Shown one piece after another: positions 23,031-33,274 of a stretch of DNA of 64,000 bases. Location: NCBI GenBank assembly GCA_039583875.1, contig CM077150.1, positions 185,570,375 through 185,634,374 on the forward strand, given 5' to 3'. Position numbers and translations under genes: made by a program. Within the stretch, counting starts at the first letter, position 1; every line of letters begins with the position of its first letter. The notes under the pieces are model-generated. The model had not been told where the DNA came from. It ran no database searches and saw nothing but the letters and a program-made list of their open reading frames with translations. Source of the stretch: Platanthera guangdongensis (lineage: Eukaryota; Streptophyta; Magnoliopsida; Asparagales; Orchidaceae).

Positions 23031-24735
23031 TGAAAGTGAGGGTTAGGTCTACAATACTCTAGAGGGGGGGGGGGGTGAATATTGTATATTTAAAATTTGT
23101 TAGGTCCCTATAAAGGTGCTGTTACAGCTTTTGCTGTAAACTGAAAAGGTACAGTAATTAGGAAACTGGAAAACAAAAAAAAGTAAACCTAATCACAGCC
23201 ACACAGCAAGAACAAAAAGAAAAAGATAGGCAACCAGACGACATAAGAAATTTATAGTGGTTCCCCAAATCTGGGTAGTCCACTCTTCTACCACCCTAGT
23301 AGGAATCCACTCAGGTTTTTGATCAGCTGCCTGACACCAATGGGTTTTGATCAGGTCCCCAAAAACCAACTCAAGTCTTTTGGTTAGGAGACTTGCAACC
23401 ATGAGTCACTTTTGAAGGGAGATGACAACAGTTTATACAGGAGGGGGTGAGAGAGTGATTTTATCTTCTCTTTCTCAATAAACTGAGAAGACTTAAGTGG
23501 ATTGATGTTTAGCAAAAGCTCCCCCTGAAATATTGAATTGTTCAGGAAGATTTGGAAGCTTTACACAGGGTGATAGGCCTTCAGACTTTGAGCTTTGACC
23601 AGAGGAATCTTCAGGAGCTTCTGACTGATATGTTGTTTGTTGTCCTTGAAGTTGTCCTGCAGAGATAAGGAAGAAGAAGACTCTTAATATTGTTTGATTG
23701 TTCTTCTTCTTCTTATAGCTGATCTGCTTCTTTCCTATGGCTTCTACTTTGTATCCAAATCCTGAGAGAGAGGGCCAAGAGAATGTATGATGCAGACTCA
23801 TTTTCTTTGATCGTCTGACTGTGTGTTATATTCTCTGCTTCTATCCAAAAGACATTTGAATTCCTTCTGACTGTAATGACTAATTGATTCCCGAGAATGG
23901 TAAGTGCTTTGGGAATCAATTAGCATTAACTCCTGATTAATTCCATAATTAACATGTTCTCCAAACGGCTATATTCGCGAGAATGTATGGCATTAAGTTT
24001 GATGGCTAATCTTCAGTAATTAAGCCATAATTAATGCTGCCAGCTGTAACTAATGTGCTGGAATCTGCCAACGGTAATCTTCTAGAAATCGTCGACCAGA
24101 GCTCGTAGATCATCGAGCTCAGTTTTTATTTCTTCGAGCTGAGAAACTGTCGAGTACGCCGATCGTCGACCTGAGTTCGATGTTCGTCGAACTTAGCTGT
24201 ATTTCGTCGAGCTGAACTTCTTCTGATTTCATCGATCTGAGATATCCGAGAACTGAAGAGAAAGCGTCGACCTGAGCTCGTAGATCATCGAGCTCAGTTC
24301 AGAGACTAATCTCTGAGATCGTCGATCGGAGATCGATGATCGTCGAGCTGATTTTATGACTGCTTCAATTCTGGAATGTTGGAATGTGTCGACACAAGTT
24401 GATGCCTACACAATTGCTGTTGGTGTTGACACAGTTGGTGTCGACAGATGATCTGTGTGTCGACAACTTCTTCTGGCATCGACACAATCTTGCTCAAGTG
24501 TCGACACAACATTTCCCAAGGGTCGACACAGTCTGTCTGGTGTCGACACAGACTTACTTCTGGTGTCGACACAATCTGGCTGAGTCTTTGACAAGCTGTT
24601 GTAGGCTGATCCATGTGATGTTGACTCTTGGACTAGACTAAATAAATAAACCTATGACCCGGACTATACATTTTGGGTAAGTCTAAGCAAACCTAATAGT
24701 GATCCTTACCCGAATCAGAACTAGGGTTCCAATAA
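23031..24735 (-). repeat. LTR2 of the Sirevirus-like complex
   Basis: Minus-strand end CTCACTTTCA at 23031. The outer end at 24735 reads TATTGG where LTR3 has TGTTGG, so the canonical TG is mutated. It closely matches LTR3 over long stretches (for example 23530-24600 against 27420-28520). It has a palindrome array at about 24085-24560 and a TATA-like box near 23430-23440. Confidence 0.88.
24085..24560. repeat. Mixed TCGTCGA / GTGTCGACAC array in LTR2
   Basis: TCGTCGA-type words at about 24085-24345 are followed by GTGTCGACA words at about 24385-24565. The order is the same in LTR3. Confidence 0.88.
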
Positions 24736-25240
24736 TCTCCCCCTATTTGGAGGAGGATATTATTTACATAAATACAAGTAAAATATAAGGCAATTAAATA
24801 CAATTAAATCTGGATCATGTATTCTGTTGTTGCTGTTGCTGCTGTTACAACTGTTGTTGATCCTTGCCCAAATCTGTATCATTATAATTTGTTGTTGTTG
24901 CTGCTACTATTGCTGGAATTGCTGCTACTGCTGGAATTGTTGTTATTGCAAACCTAATATCTGCAGCTGTTACTGCAAACCTAATATCTGTAGCTTCATT
25001 TACAAGCATCTCCCCCTGCCTGGTTGCAGTAAGCACTGGAGCCAGGCCCCTAAATGGAGATGGGGGCAGCAGAGAGGGCAGAGATTTGAGCAGATAGTGT
25101 TCCTTCTTGAATTGCCATGAAATTACTTTGCCTTGCCCAAATCTGATTATGATCATAACTTTAACAACCTCTCTCTTCAGCCATTGAATTGTCCTCTATA
25201 TTGGCTGGAAATGTATCTTTTTCCTGCAAGGAGATGTTAG
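24736..25240 (-). pseudogene. Interior 2: polypurine tract and remnant of the extra ORF
   Basis: AAATAGGGGGAGAT (24749-24736) abuts LTR2. The remnant RGLAPVLTATRQGEM at about 25060-25000 matches RGLASVPTETRQGEM in the extra ORF of interior 1. A (TTG/CTG)n run lies at about 24825-24960. The remnant is joined directly to text from the gag-protease linker, so pol and most of the extra ORF have been deleted here. Confidence 0.7.
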
Positions 25241-25439
25241 GAGTTCTGGACCTAGATTACCTTGGGTCCTGGTTCTTTTTGATAATAATTAGAAATAAAA
25301 GAGCATTTAGGTTGATCCTTTTATCCAAGTGGATGATATTTCCTAAGAGGTATTATCCACTCAATGAAAGGATTATTAAAATGCTAACATTGATGATAAA
25401 TTTTAAAAGAACAAAAAATTTTCTGTTAATAGAATCTGG

Positions 25440-26860
25440 GGTCGACGATTTCTGGTTGGATTGTCGAACTGAGTTCGACGATGTTGGATGAGATCTTCGA
25501 TCTCTGTTCACAGAATGATAATAATTGTTTTCTGTGGTCGATTTTCGTCGATCTCTGTTCGACGAATTATATTCATTTCATCGAGCATAGATTCCTGAAT
25601 AGTTCAAGTTAAAATCTTTGTTCAGAGTTCGTCGATCTGAGGTCGACGAATAGTATTGATTTCGTCGATCTCCGGTCGACGAATTATTTTGAACTAAGAT
25701 TTTCTGAAAATTGTTACATAATAACCTGCAATCAGTTTTAAATTTTTCTAAAGAAAAATCAAGGTTAGAGATTACTTGATCTGCTGATTCTTCATCAGAA
25801 TCTGATTCTCCATCATATTCAGATTCTCTACCATAGCTGCTGCAAGATACATTGATTACCATCAGACAAAATTCCTTTGTCTTAGCCTCCTCTTCTTATT
25901 CACTGGAGTTAGAAGATGTGGATTCATCTTCTGTGTCACTCCATGTTTCAGCCACAAATCCTTTGTCCTTCTTTTTGTGCTTGCTGGAAGAGGACATGCA
26001 GTGATACTTGCTTCTTGATTCATTCTCTCTAGTAGGGGTTTGGTCATATCTTGGCTTGCTGTCACTTCTGGATGACTCCCTTCTAAAGTCCTTCATTGCC
26101 ATATTATAAAATCTTTTAGCAAATAGGCTCATCAGTTCTTTATTTGTTGATGCAGCCACTGTCTTCTCAGCAGCCTTGAAAGCAATGGTGTGTTCTCTTC
26201 TTGCTGGAGGAGTTCTTTGCTCTACTGCTTCTCTGTTCTTGATTAACTGCTCATAAGATTTGAGCTTTCCCAGGAGAGATTCAGTTGAAATCTCATTCAA
26301 GTTTCCGGCCTCTTTGATTGGCCAAATCCTGGTATCCCATGAGCTTGGGAAGCACATTAGGATCTTGTCATTTACTTCAAAAATGTGATTTCTTTATCAA
26401 AGATTCTTAGCTCACTGATGATGGAGCTAAGCCTATTGTACATCACTTCAACTGTTTCTTCTTCATGCTTTCTGAAGTTTTCATATTGAGTGATAAGATT
26501 TGATCTTCTATCTTTCCTCTCATCTGTTGATCCAGCAACCATGTGGTTTAGTGAGTCCCAGATTGCTTTTTACAGAGGTGCACTCAGCCAGCTTCTGAAA
26601 GATGTCATCTGACATAGTCTGAGCCAATATGTTCATGGCTTTGGCATCAGCAAGCTTTAGCTTTTTCTGGGCATCGGTCCATTGAGATGATGGGACATCA
26701 TTTGTATTTGAAGATGTTGAAGATTTAGGGGACCTGTCAAAATAGAACTGTATATATCTTCATCAATAGAGTTCATATACAATCTGATTCTTGCCTTCCA
26801 GATGACAAACCTATTTAGGTTGCACACTGGAGGTCTGGTGCTTGCATAGTCCATGTTCTG
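25440..26860 (-). pseudogene. Sirevirus-like gag, interior 2
   Basis: Minus strand: N-terminal part (RPPVCNLNRFVIWKARIRLYMNS, about 26830-26760), then frameshifted central gag (SLLGKLKSYEQLIKN, KRFYNMAMKDF), a Ser/acidic patch (DTEDESTSSNSSE) and a tail with SSTGDRRN and SSTSDRRT repeats. The zinc knuckle seen in interior 1 is absent. At least two frameshifts and several stops interrupt it. It holds hairpin units at about 25440-25690 that correspond in position to those of interior 1. Confidence 0.8.
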
Positions 26861-26970
26861 TGCTAATGCTGTGTATAAGATCTAAAGGGAAATAAATAAA
26901 TAAAATAAAAGTTTAGATCTAACAAAGGATCTTTGGTTCAAGGGATAACTTGTCCAACCAAAGGAACCTG

Positions 26971-26983
26971 CTTTGATACCAAT
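26971..26983 (-). promoter_or_regulatory. Primer-binding site, interior 2
   Basis: Minus-strand ATTGGTATCAAAG directly follows the LTR3 end CTTTCA. It is one base away from the initiator-Met site TGGTATCAGAG. Confidence 0.82.
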
Positions 26984-28652
26984 TGAAAGTTAGGGTTAGA
27001 TCTACAATACTCTAGGGGGGGTGAATAGAGTATATATGCAATAATAAAATTATGACAGCTTCTGTTGTACTGGTGCACAAACAGATTAAGTAATAAAATT
27101 ACAGCAGTCCTAAAGTCACAAGCACAGCAAGAACAAAAGAAAAAGGGCAACCAAACGACATAAGAATATTATAGTGGTTCTCAAATCTGGGTACATCCAC
27201 TCTTCTACCACCCTTAAAGGAATTTACTCCGGTTTTTGATCAGGTGCCCTGTCACCAATGGTTTTGATCAGGTCCCCAAAAACCAACTCAAGTCTTTTGA
27301 TCAGGAGACTTGCAACCAGGAATCACTTTTGAAGGGAGATGACAACCCTTTATATAGGAGGGGGGAAGAGAGTGATGGAAGTATTCTATTTCTCAATATA
27401 CAACTGAGAAGACTATGTGGATTCAAAGATGTTGTCAAAGCTCCCCCAGAGATTGAAAGGGGTTCAGGCTGGGAAGCTTTGCACTGGGTGATAGGCCTTC
27501 AGACTTTGAGCTTTGACAAGAGGAATCTTCAGGAGCTTCTGATTGATATGTTGTTTGTTGTCCTTGAAGTTGTCCTGCAAAGATAAGGAAGAGGAAGACT
27601 CTTAATATTGTTTGATTATTCTTCTTCTTCTTATAGCTGATCTACTTCTTTCCTCTGGCTTCTACTTTATATCCAAATCCTAAGAGAGAGGGCCAAGAGA
27701 ATGTATGATGCAGACTCATTTTCTTTGATCGTCTGACTGTGTGTTATATTCTCTGCTTCTATCCAAAAGACATTTGAATTCCTTCTGACTGTAATGACTA
27801 ATTGATTCCTGAGAATGGTAAGTGCTTTGGAAATCAATTAGCATTAACTCTCGATTAATTCCATAATTAACTTGTTCCCCAAACGGCTATATTCGCGAGA
27901 ATTTATGGCATTAAGTCTGATGGCTAATCTTCAGTAATTAAGCCATAATTAATGCTGCCAGCTGTAACTAATGTGCTGGAATCCGCTAACGGTAATCTTC
28001 TAGAAATCGTCGACCAGAGCTCGTAGATCGCCGAGCTCAGTTTTTATTTCGTCGAGCTGAGAAACTGTCGAGTACACCGATCGTCGACCTGAGTTCGACG
28101 TTCGTCGAACTTAGCTGGATTTCGTCGAGCTAAACTTCTGCTGATTTCGTCGATCTGAGATATACGAGAACTGAAGAGAAAGCATCGACCTGAGCTCGTA
28201 GATCGTCAAGCTCAGTTCAGAGACTAATCTTTGAGATCGTCGATCGGAGATCGACAATCGTCGAGCTGATTTTCTGACTGCTTCAATTCTGGAATGCTGT
28301 AATGTGTCAACACAAGATGATGTCTACATAATTGTTGTTGGTGTCGACACAGTTGGTGTCGACAGATGATCTGTATGTCGAGAACTTCTTCTGGTGTCGA
28401 CACAGTCTTGCTCAAGTGTCGACACAACATTTTCCAAGTGTCAACACACTCTGTCTGGTGTCAACACAGACTTACTTCTGGTGTCGATACAATCTGGCTG
28501 AGTCTTTGACAGGCTGTTGTAGGCTGATCCATGTGATATTGACTCTTGGCCTAGACTAAAGAAATAAATCTATGACCCTCACTATACATTTTGGGTTAGT
28601 CTAAGCAAACCTAATAGTGATCATTACCCAAATCAGAATTAGGGTTCCAACA
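26984..28652 (-). repeat. LTR3 of the Sirevirus-like complex
   Basis: Minus-strand start TGTTGGAACCCTAATTCTG at 28652, end CTAACTTTCA at 26984. It has an array of TCGTCGA words (about 27985-28270) and GTGTCGACA words (about 28330-28490), and a TATATAAAGG box near 27356-27347. It is flanked on the right by CAGTC. Confidence 0.9.
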
Positions 28653-29236
28653 CAGTCCATGCCCAAAAGCACGTCGAAATCAGCCAGATCTAAAATCATC
28701 ATATCCGCAAATGCCAGAAAATTGCCAAGATAAATAGGGCATCTCAGAACTCCTTGATTAGATATCACCAAATCACCGGAAGGGAGCTTGACATTGAAGG
28801 AGTCTCCTAATTGATCCACACCCAGGTGATGTTTGTCAACAAACCTCCGGGACACAAAGGAATGGGTGCCACCCGAATCAAAAAGAACGCAGGCCCACCT
28901 ATCCGCACCTTAAACTCCCCTAAAACCATAACATACATAACTAAACGATCGATAACTAGGGCAACAATGATAAATAATGAGGATAAATTAAACTGGGGCT
29001 AACCTGATATCACTTGCGTAGAGGTTTGAGCTTCCTTACTGGTCATCACATTCAGCTTTCCTTTTCCTTAATCCAGGTTCGGTGGCGGTGGTAGAGCTCG
29101 AAGTGGGGCGGGATGTAGTGGGGGCTGAGCCTGGGGGCACGAAAGATGTTTCAAGAGGACTGTCACCCTGAAGCAACAGCAGGCGCACGTCATCCAAGGT
29201 GCACCCAAGGGGGAGCTAGTGTGCTCTTTCTGTGCA
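28653..29236 (-). pseudogene. Tekay-like gag end and aspartic protease (interrupted)
   Basis: Minus strand: gag tail (GKGKLNVMTSKEAQTSTQVISG, about 29065-29000), then protease (VLFDSGGTHSFVSRRFV, about 28900-28845; MILDLADFDVLLGMD). It stops at the insertion point at 28653 and continues at 13234. The active-site DSG is intact. Frameshifts and a stop separate gag from protease. The gag part upstream of about 29200 is missing and is fused to the 5' LTR fragment. Confidence 0.82.
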
Positions 29237-29847
29237 AGCAGGGGATAACTGCGGACGCTCAGGCAGACACCTACTTAAACATGAAGAAAGATTCTTTCAG
29301 TTATTTTAAGGAAAATCAGCTAAGTGCAATAGTTAGCCGTATCCCTCAGCTTAGTGGCTCACTTAGTCCACGAATCAAAATATAGTTATACGCTGCGGAA
29401 AAATACTTGTTTAGATTGACTCAAACATCCTACATGAGTATAAACGTCCCCAAAGGACAACTCATGGTATGCAAGACTCTAAATTTATAATAGTAGTAAG
29501 GATAGCTTTTATGGTCGCCAAATATAATAAGCTAGAGTTTTTAAATTATGCAGTGCATGAAGTAGTAGTAATAGATTTTATCGTTGAAAATACCTAACAT
29601 GCATTCCTAGCATAAATCATCCCAGAGAGCAAGTAGTACACATCCACATATAGAAAACTAAGCAGCTAGCAAGTATCAAAAAGTAACAATACTGTGGGCG
29701 TTAACAAACTGACACGAACCCACATATAAAAAGTATGTCTGAACCAGTAACTAAATAAACAACAAACTACCTCGTTGAGATGAGGTAACAGCCACTACCA
29801 ACACTGCCGCCCAGAAACTCCAAAACTAGCTTTGTTATCTGCTACTG
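29237..29847 (-). repeat. 5' LTR fragment of the Tekay-like element
   Basis: It matches 7055-7666 of the 3' LTR over its whole length with scattered substitutions. It lacks the last 74 bp of the LTR and the PBS on one side. On the other side it is cut exactly where TGTAACAGCCC begins at 29848. Confidence 0.88.
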
Positions 29848-29889
29848 TGTAACAGCCCAGTTTTTCAGCAGGCAAAATTTTGGGTGACA

Positions 29890-30420
29890 TGGCCTGGGAC
29901 ACGAGCGTGTCCCAGGGCGTGTCCTGCTCGGGTGCGAAGTCGTCGTAAGTTAGATGAAAAATGAGTTCGACGAACTGCGTTCGACGTTCGTCGAACGCGG
30001 GAACATGCCAGGCTACACGGGCGTGTACCATTCGAGGAGGGCATGTCCCCCTGTGTTCGACGAACTGTGCTCGATGATCGTCGAGTATGGGGTACACGGC
30101 CTATGACACGGGCGTGTCACAGGGCGTGTTCCACTGTGTCGAGAGGTCGACACTTTTCTCTCGAGTAAGTGGAAAAGTACTCGAGTAAGAGGGCGGTGAC
30201 ACGGGAGTGTCATTCGACACGGGCATGTCCAATCCGAGTACTCAAGTAGTTGGTTTTCTCTCGAGTAAGTCCTCTCGAGTGGGTCTCAAGTGGGTGACAC
30301 GGGCGTGTCCTGGCCGTCACGGGCGTGTACCCTAGGCGTGACCTATTTCGGGATAAGGCGGTTTGTGCACCGCTTAGTGTGACACGGCCTGTGACACGGG
30401 CGTGTCACAGGGCGTGTCGG
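29890..30420. repeat. Mosaic palindrome array with three word types
   Basis: GACACG-GG-CGTGTC units, TTCGACGAACTG/TCGTCGA units and ACTCGAGTA units are interspersed. Perfect inverted repeats include arms CTGGGACACG and CGTGTCCCAG with a 2-nt centre (29894-29915), and arms CTGTGACACG and CGTGTCACAG with a 2-nt centre (30389-30410). Confidence 0.93.
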
Positions 30421-30989
30421 ACCCGAAACATGATTTTGCGGGTTTTTCGTCGCCATCCATTCTTCTTCAGCTGGGATCTAACATTTGAGAGCCTTCCCTG
30501 CTTCCTTAAGGCCTAAAAGTGAGAAGGAAGACTCATTTGTATGTTAGCCTTCATCTTTCTAAACTTCTAGAGAGAGAAAGGGAAAGGAAGAAGGAGGAAG
30601 AAGAAGAGGGGTTGATCTCTGGTGGAGCTTGAGAGTGTCAAGCTGAGATTTGAGGCCATCATTCCGGAGGAAAAGCTGTTGCGGTTCTTTCTAGCCAGCT
30701 AGGAGTTCATGACACTGAAACGGTCTTCAAGGGTAACGACCTTTCTTCATAGCCATGTGAAGGCTCCCTTTTGGCATATGTATATGATTCACCCACCAAA
30801 GGGTGACTAATGTTGGGAGTCTTTTGGGTTGATTCATGGAATCCCTTTTGTTGGCATATAGATCCAGAAATGGAGTACGGAATAGGCATGCTGTGTGAAG
30901 CCCATCTGGACAGGTTGGTCTGGATTGGTGATGTTGCATATGAACCGGAGAAGTCTCCGTGATAAACGTGTAGTTTAGGAGTCGACGGG

Positions 30990-31280
30990 TTGGACCTGTG
31001 AAAGAAAGTAGCAGGAAGTACTGGAGTGGTAGTCCAGGAAAATACCCGTATAATGCTTGTGTTGCTTGTGATGTTGGGTTCTACCTGTGAAGGAAGTAGC
31101 AGGAAGTACTGGCGTGGTAGCCAGGAAAGACCCCTGGCATTTGTGACATTTGCGGAGTCATAACTGCGAAGAGAGTATCAGGAAGTACTGGTGCGCCCAG
31201 GAAATATCCGCCAATGATGAGTGATATGAGTGGGTGTAATGAAGTACTGGTGCGGCCAGGAAAACACCCAGGCTTGAATG
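30990..31280 (+). repeat. Short tandem repeats, period about 75-80 bp
   Basis: The text GAAGTAGCAGGAAGTACTGG ... GGCCAGGAAA recurs with variation at about 31003, 31088, 31168 and 31238. It lies in the leader half of the LTR. Confidence 0.65.
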
Positions 31281-32099
31281 CCAAGAACAGGATCGGTAAG
31301 ACCAACCCGCGCCTTTGATTTAGCTGCGAGTACGTTGTGCTCGGTGATGGCAAGGCGATTTGACCAATGGGGGGTGGAGGATCTGACCTGCGTTATATCC
31401 ATCTGACGTGGACCAGAAAGTGCGGTTTGTTGGAGCGCATAGAGAGAGTCTTAGGCCTACGCATCGTGATACAATGGGGGGCTACGGGATAATCCCGGTT
31501 CACTAAGACTATAAACTCCGGCTGCACGTCATGGAGTAAATGCTCAAGTGAGTTGCCGTTGGGTTGCGACCCTGATACGGTGGTGGGCAACTGGTTCGTC
31601 GGTACACCAAGAATGTGCCCTGAGTGTACGGATCATTGAGCCGAGTGGCTGACGGTTGTGATGGAATGTGTGCGTAAAAGCACATCATATGATCTATATT
31701 TGCTTGTGACATGCTATGCCTGCAGGGAAGACTACTGCTGCCCCGAGAAAAGAGATAGGGTCGTTATAATTTGGTCAGTTGAATGCTGACCGTTGCCTTT
31801 GTTTGCCACCGTTGGGTGGATTGTCCCTGTACAGGTGCTGGAGAGCCAAGAGGGACGAAAAAGGGTTGATGTCCATGCTGCTTTAGCTGTTGCTATTGCT
31901 GCTGCTGTTAGACCTCGAAGGCTAATTTGGATGTGAGTGTTGTGTTTACTTTTAATGTGGCTGGCCTGCGCGCCAATGTTTATGCCACTGTTTGAAAGCC
32001 CTGTAAGGTCATAAGGCCAACTAGTTTATGTTGTAAGACATTCCTATCTATATATACAATGTGGAGTTGTTTTTTATGTTGGACATTCAAGTGTGGAGT

Positions 32100-33134
32100 T
32101 CAATGGCTAGTGTAGGCTTCCGCTACAATGCATTGTGTTAGGGTGCGATGCGCTACTCTGGTAGAAAAATAGTGCGGATTGCCGGTCATATGATTGGTAG
32201 CACCAGAGTCGATCAGCCATTTAACTTGAGTAGAGGCGTGGGCACTACCTGAAGGAGTGACCACAGAGGCGGACGTCTTCGAAGAGGAAGTGGAGGCATC
32301 ACCAGATGGTCGAAGATGAGGATGCTTCTTCCAACAGTGATCAACCGTGTGGCCGGTGCGGCCACAGTGAGAGCAAAGAAAGCGGGAAGCACCACGGTCG
32401 CTGGAGGGGAGGTGGCGGCCACCAGAGCCACTACGCTGAGTATGGTGAGCGAAGTTGTCCGATGGAGGAGGGGAGGATAACATCGGACGTTGGAACAAAG
32501 AAGTAACAGTGGTGATGTGGGCAGCGGCGACATCCAGGGTGGGAGACTCTGCCTCACCAAGTATCTGTTGACGAATCATGTCATATGACTCTGGAATGCG
32601 TAGAAGATAACACACAACTAGAAGCTCCTGGAAGTGTTTGTGTTGCTTAGCGAGATCAGCAGAGAAGGGGTGATTTTGTAGAATTTCGCCTCTGAGAGCC
32701 TGAACTTGCTGGTAAGCAGCCGCTGGAGACATGGAGGGACGGGCAAAGAGGTCAGCATATAAAGTATAGATGTGAGATGTTAGAGCCCCCTTTGAGTAAA
32801 GAGCGGCAAGATGTAGCCAAGCGGCCTTGACAGTTTCATCATGACGGATGACAGGGAGACATTCATCAGAGAGGCTGTTAGCCAGCCATGTGCGAAAAAG
32901 AGCATCACTGGCATCCCAATCATCAAAGAGAGGGGAATCATGCATAGGAGGGTCATCTGTGAGATGATGACGTTTGCATTGAGAGCGGAGGAGGAAGGTG
33001 AAGGAGACACTCCAATCCGGATAGTTGGGTCCAATAAGCTTGGAAGCGGTGCCAAGATTACCAGAAGGAGTGGGAGGTGTAGGAGGATGAGCGGCAACGA
33101 GAGTAGTGGCGGTGGAGATATCGGAGTTGGCCAT
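32100..33134 (-). CDS. Copia-type gag with start of protease (fragment)
   Basis: On the minus strand ATG at 33134-33132 opens MANSDISTATTLVAAH. A Pro-rich start is followed by the copia gag block (KLIGPNYPDWSVSFTFLLRS ... AWLHLAALYSKG, QVQALRGEILQNHPFS, LLRIPESYDMIRQQIL), a CCHC knuckle (CSHCGRTGHTVDHCWKKHP) and the protease opening WLIDSGATNHMTG. The frame ends at about 32100, soon after the protease active site, so the rest of pol is lost. It belongs to a different copia lineage from the Sirevirus-like elements and is the best-preserved frame of the window. I give it as a CDS because the frame is uninterrupted, but it is a truncated transposon gene. Confidence 0.8.
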   Translation of the reverse strand: MANSDISTATTLVAAHPPTPPTPSGNLGTASKLIGPNYPDWSVSFTFLLRSQCKRHHLTDDPPMHDSPLFDDWDASDALFRTWLANSLSDECLPVIRHDETVKAAWLHLAALYSKGALTSHIYTLYADLFARPSMSPAAAYQQVQALRGEILQNHPFSADLAKQHKHFQELLVVCYLLRIPESYDMIRQQILGEAESPTLDVAAAHITTVTSLFQRPMLSSPPPSDNFAHHTQRSGSGGRHLPSSDRGASRFLCSHCGRTGHTVDHCWKKHPHLRPSGDASTSSSKTSASVVTPSGSAHASTQVKWLIDSGATNHMTGNPHYFSTRVAHRTLTQCIVAEAYTSH

Positions 33135-33252
33135 AGAATAAAGCAGCGAGAGAAACAAGCTGCGGCTAGAAGGAGAGCGCCACATAGAGCAAACTTCCAC
33201 TGGAGCCGCTAGACCGCCCGGTCTCCAAGTCGTCTGAGACAAACCGCCAGAC

Positions 33253-33272
33253 CGCTGGGATACCAAACAACA
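33253..33272 (-). promoter_or_regulatory. Possible primer-binding site of the copia fragment
   Basis: Minus-strand TGGTATCCCAGCGG resembles TGGTATCAGAGC and lies about 120 bp before the gag ATG, where a PBS is expected. The match is imperfect. Confidence 0.35.
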
Positions 33273-33274
33273 AC

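Larger units (their letters stand above)
13240..28652 (-). mobile_element. Sirevirus-like (Ty1/copia) three-LTR complex
   Basis: Three related LTRs in minus orientation enclose two interiors: LTR1 13240-15148, interior 1 15149-23030, LTR2 23031-24735, interior 2 24736-26983, LTR3 26984-28652. Both interiors have a polypurine tract next to the left LTR and a primer-binding site next to the right one. Interior 1 has pol and an extra ORF but lacks the front half of gag. Interior 2 has front gag but lacks nearly all of pol and of the extra ORF. Only the outer edges carry the CAGTC duplication. This suggests recombination between LTRs of related copies at one insertion site rather than two clean insertions. 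Confidence 0.85.
6981..29847 (-). mobile_element. Tekay-like chromovirus (Ty3/gypsy), split by a nested insertion
   Basis: Minus-strand element. Its 3' LTR (6981-10032) and a 611-bp piece of its 5' LTR (29237-29847) flank pol and gag remains. The protease reading is cut at 28653 and resumes at 13234 in the adjoining part (GMD ... WLSKYDAVI). Between these points sits the Sirevirus-like complex, flanked by CAGTC at 13235-13239 and 28653-28657. The PBS, most of gag and the terminal 75 bp of the 5' LTR are missing next to 29237. The lineage call rests on the chromodomain-like tail after integrase (VKILWRN ... ATWELESAM) and on LTR ends TGTAACGCCCCC ... GGGTTGTGACA. Confidence 0.85.
29848..32095 (+). 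repeat. Gypsy-type LTR, probably solo or truncated
   Basis: It starts TGTAACAGCCCAG, the usual opening of Tekay-type LTRs. A palindrome array (29890-30420) and then a purine-rich leader (about 30550-30620) and tandem repeats follow. No canonical end (GTTACA) is seen before 32100, where a copia gag fragment begins, so the 3' end is probably lost. No coding region is supported. The flanking 5 bp on the left are TACTG; I found no matching right copy. Confidence 0.6.

Noticed and set aside
22737..23046. Cys/Trp-rich plus-strand ORFs with hydrophobic stretches
   Set aside because: They are antisense shadows of the gag frame on the minus strand and have no supporting features.
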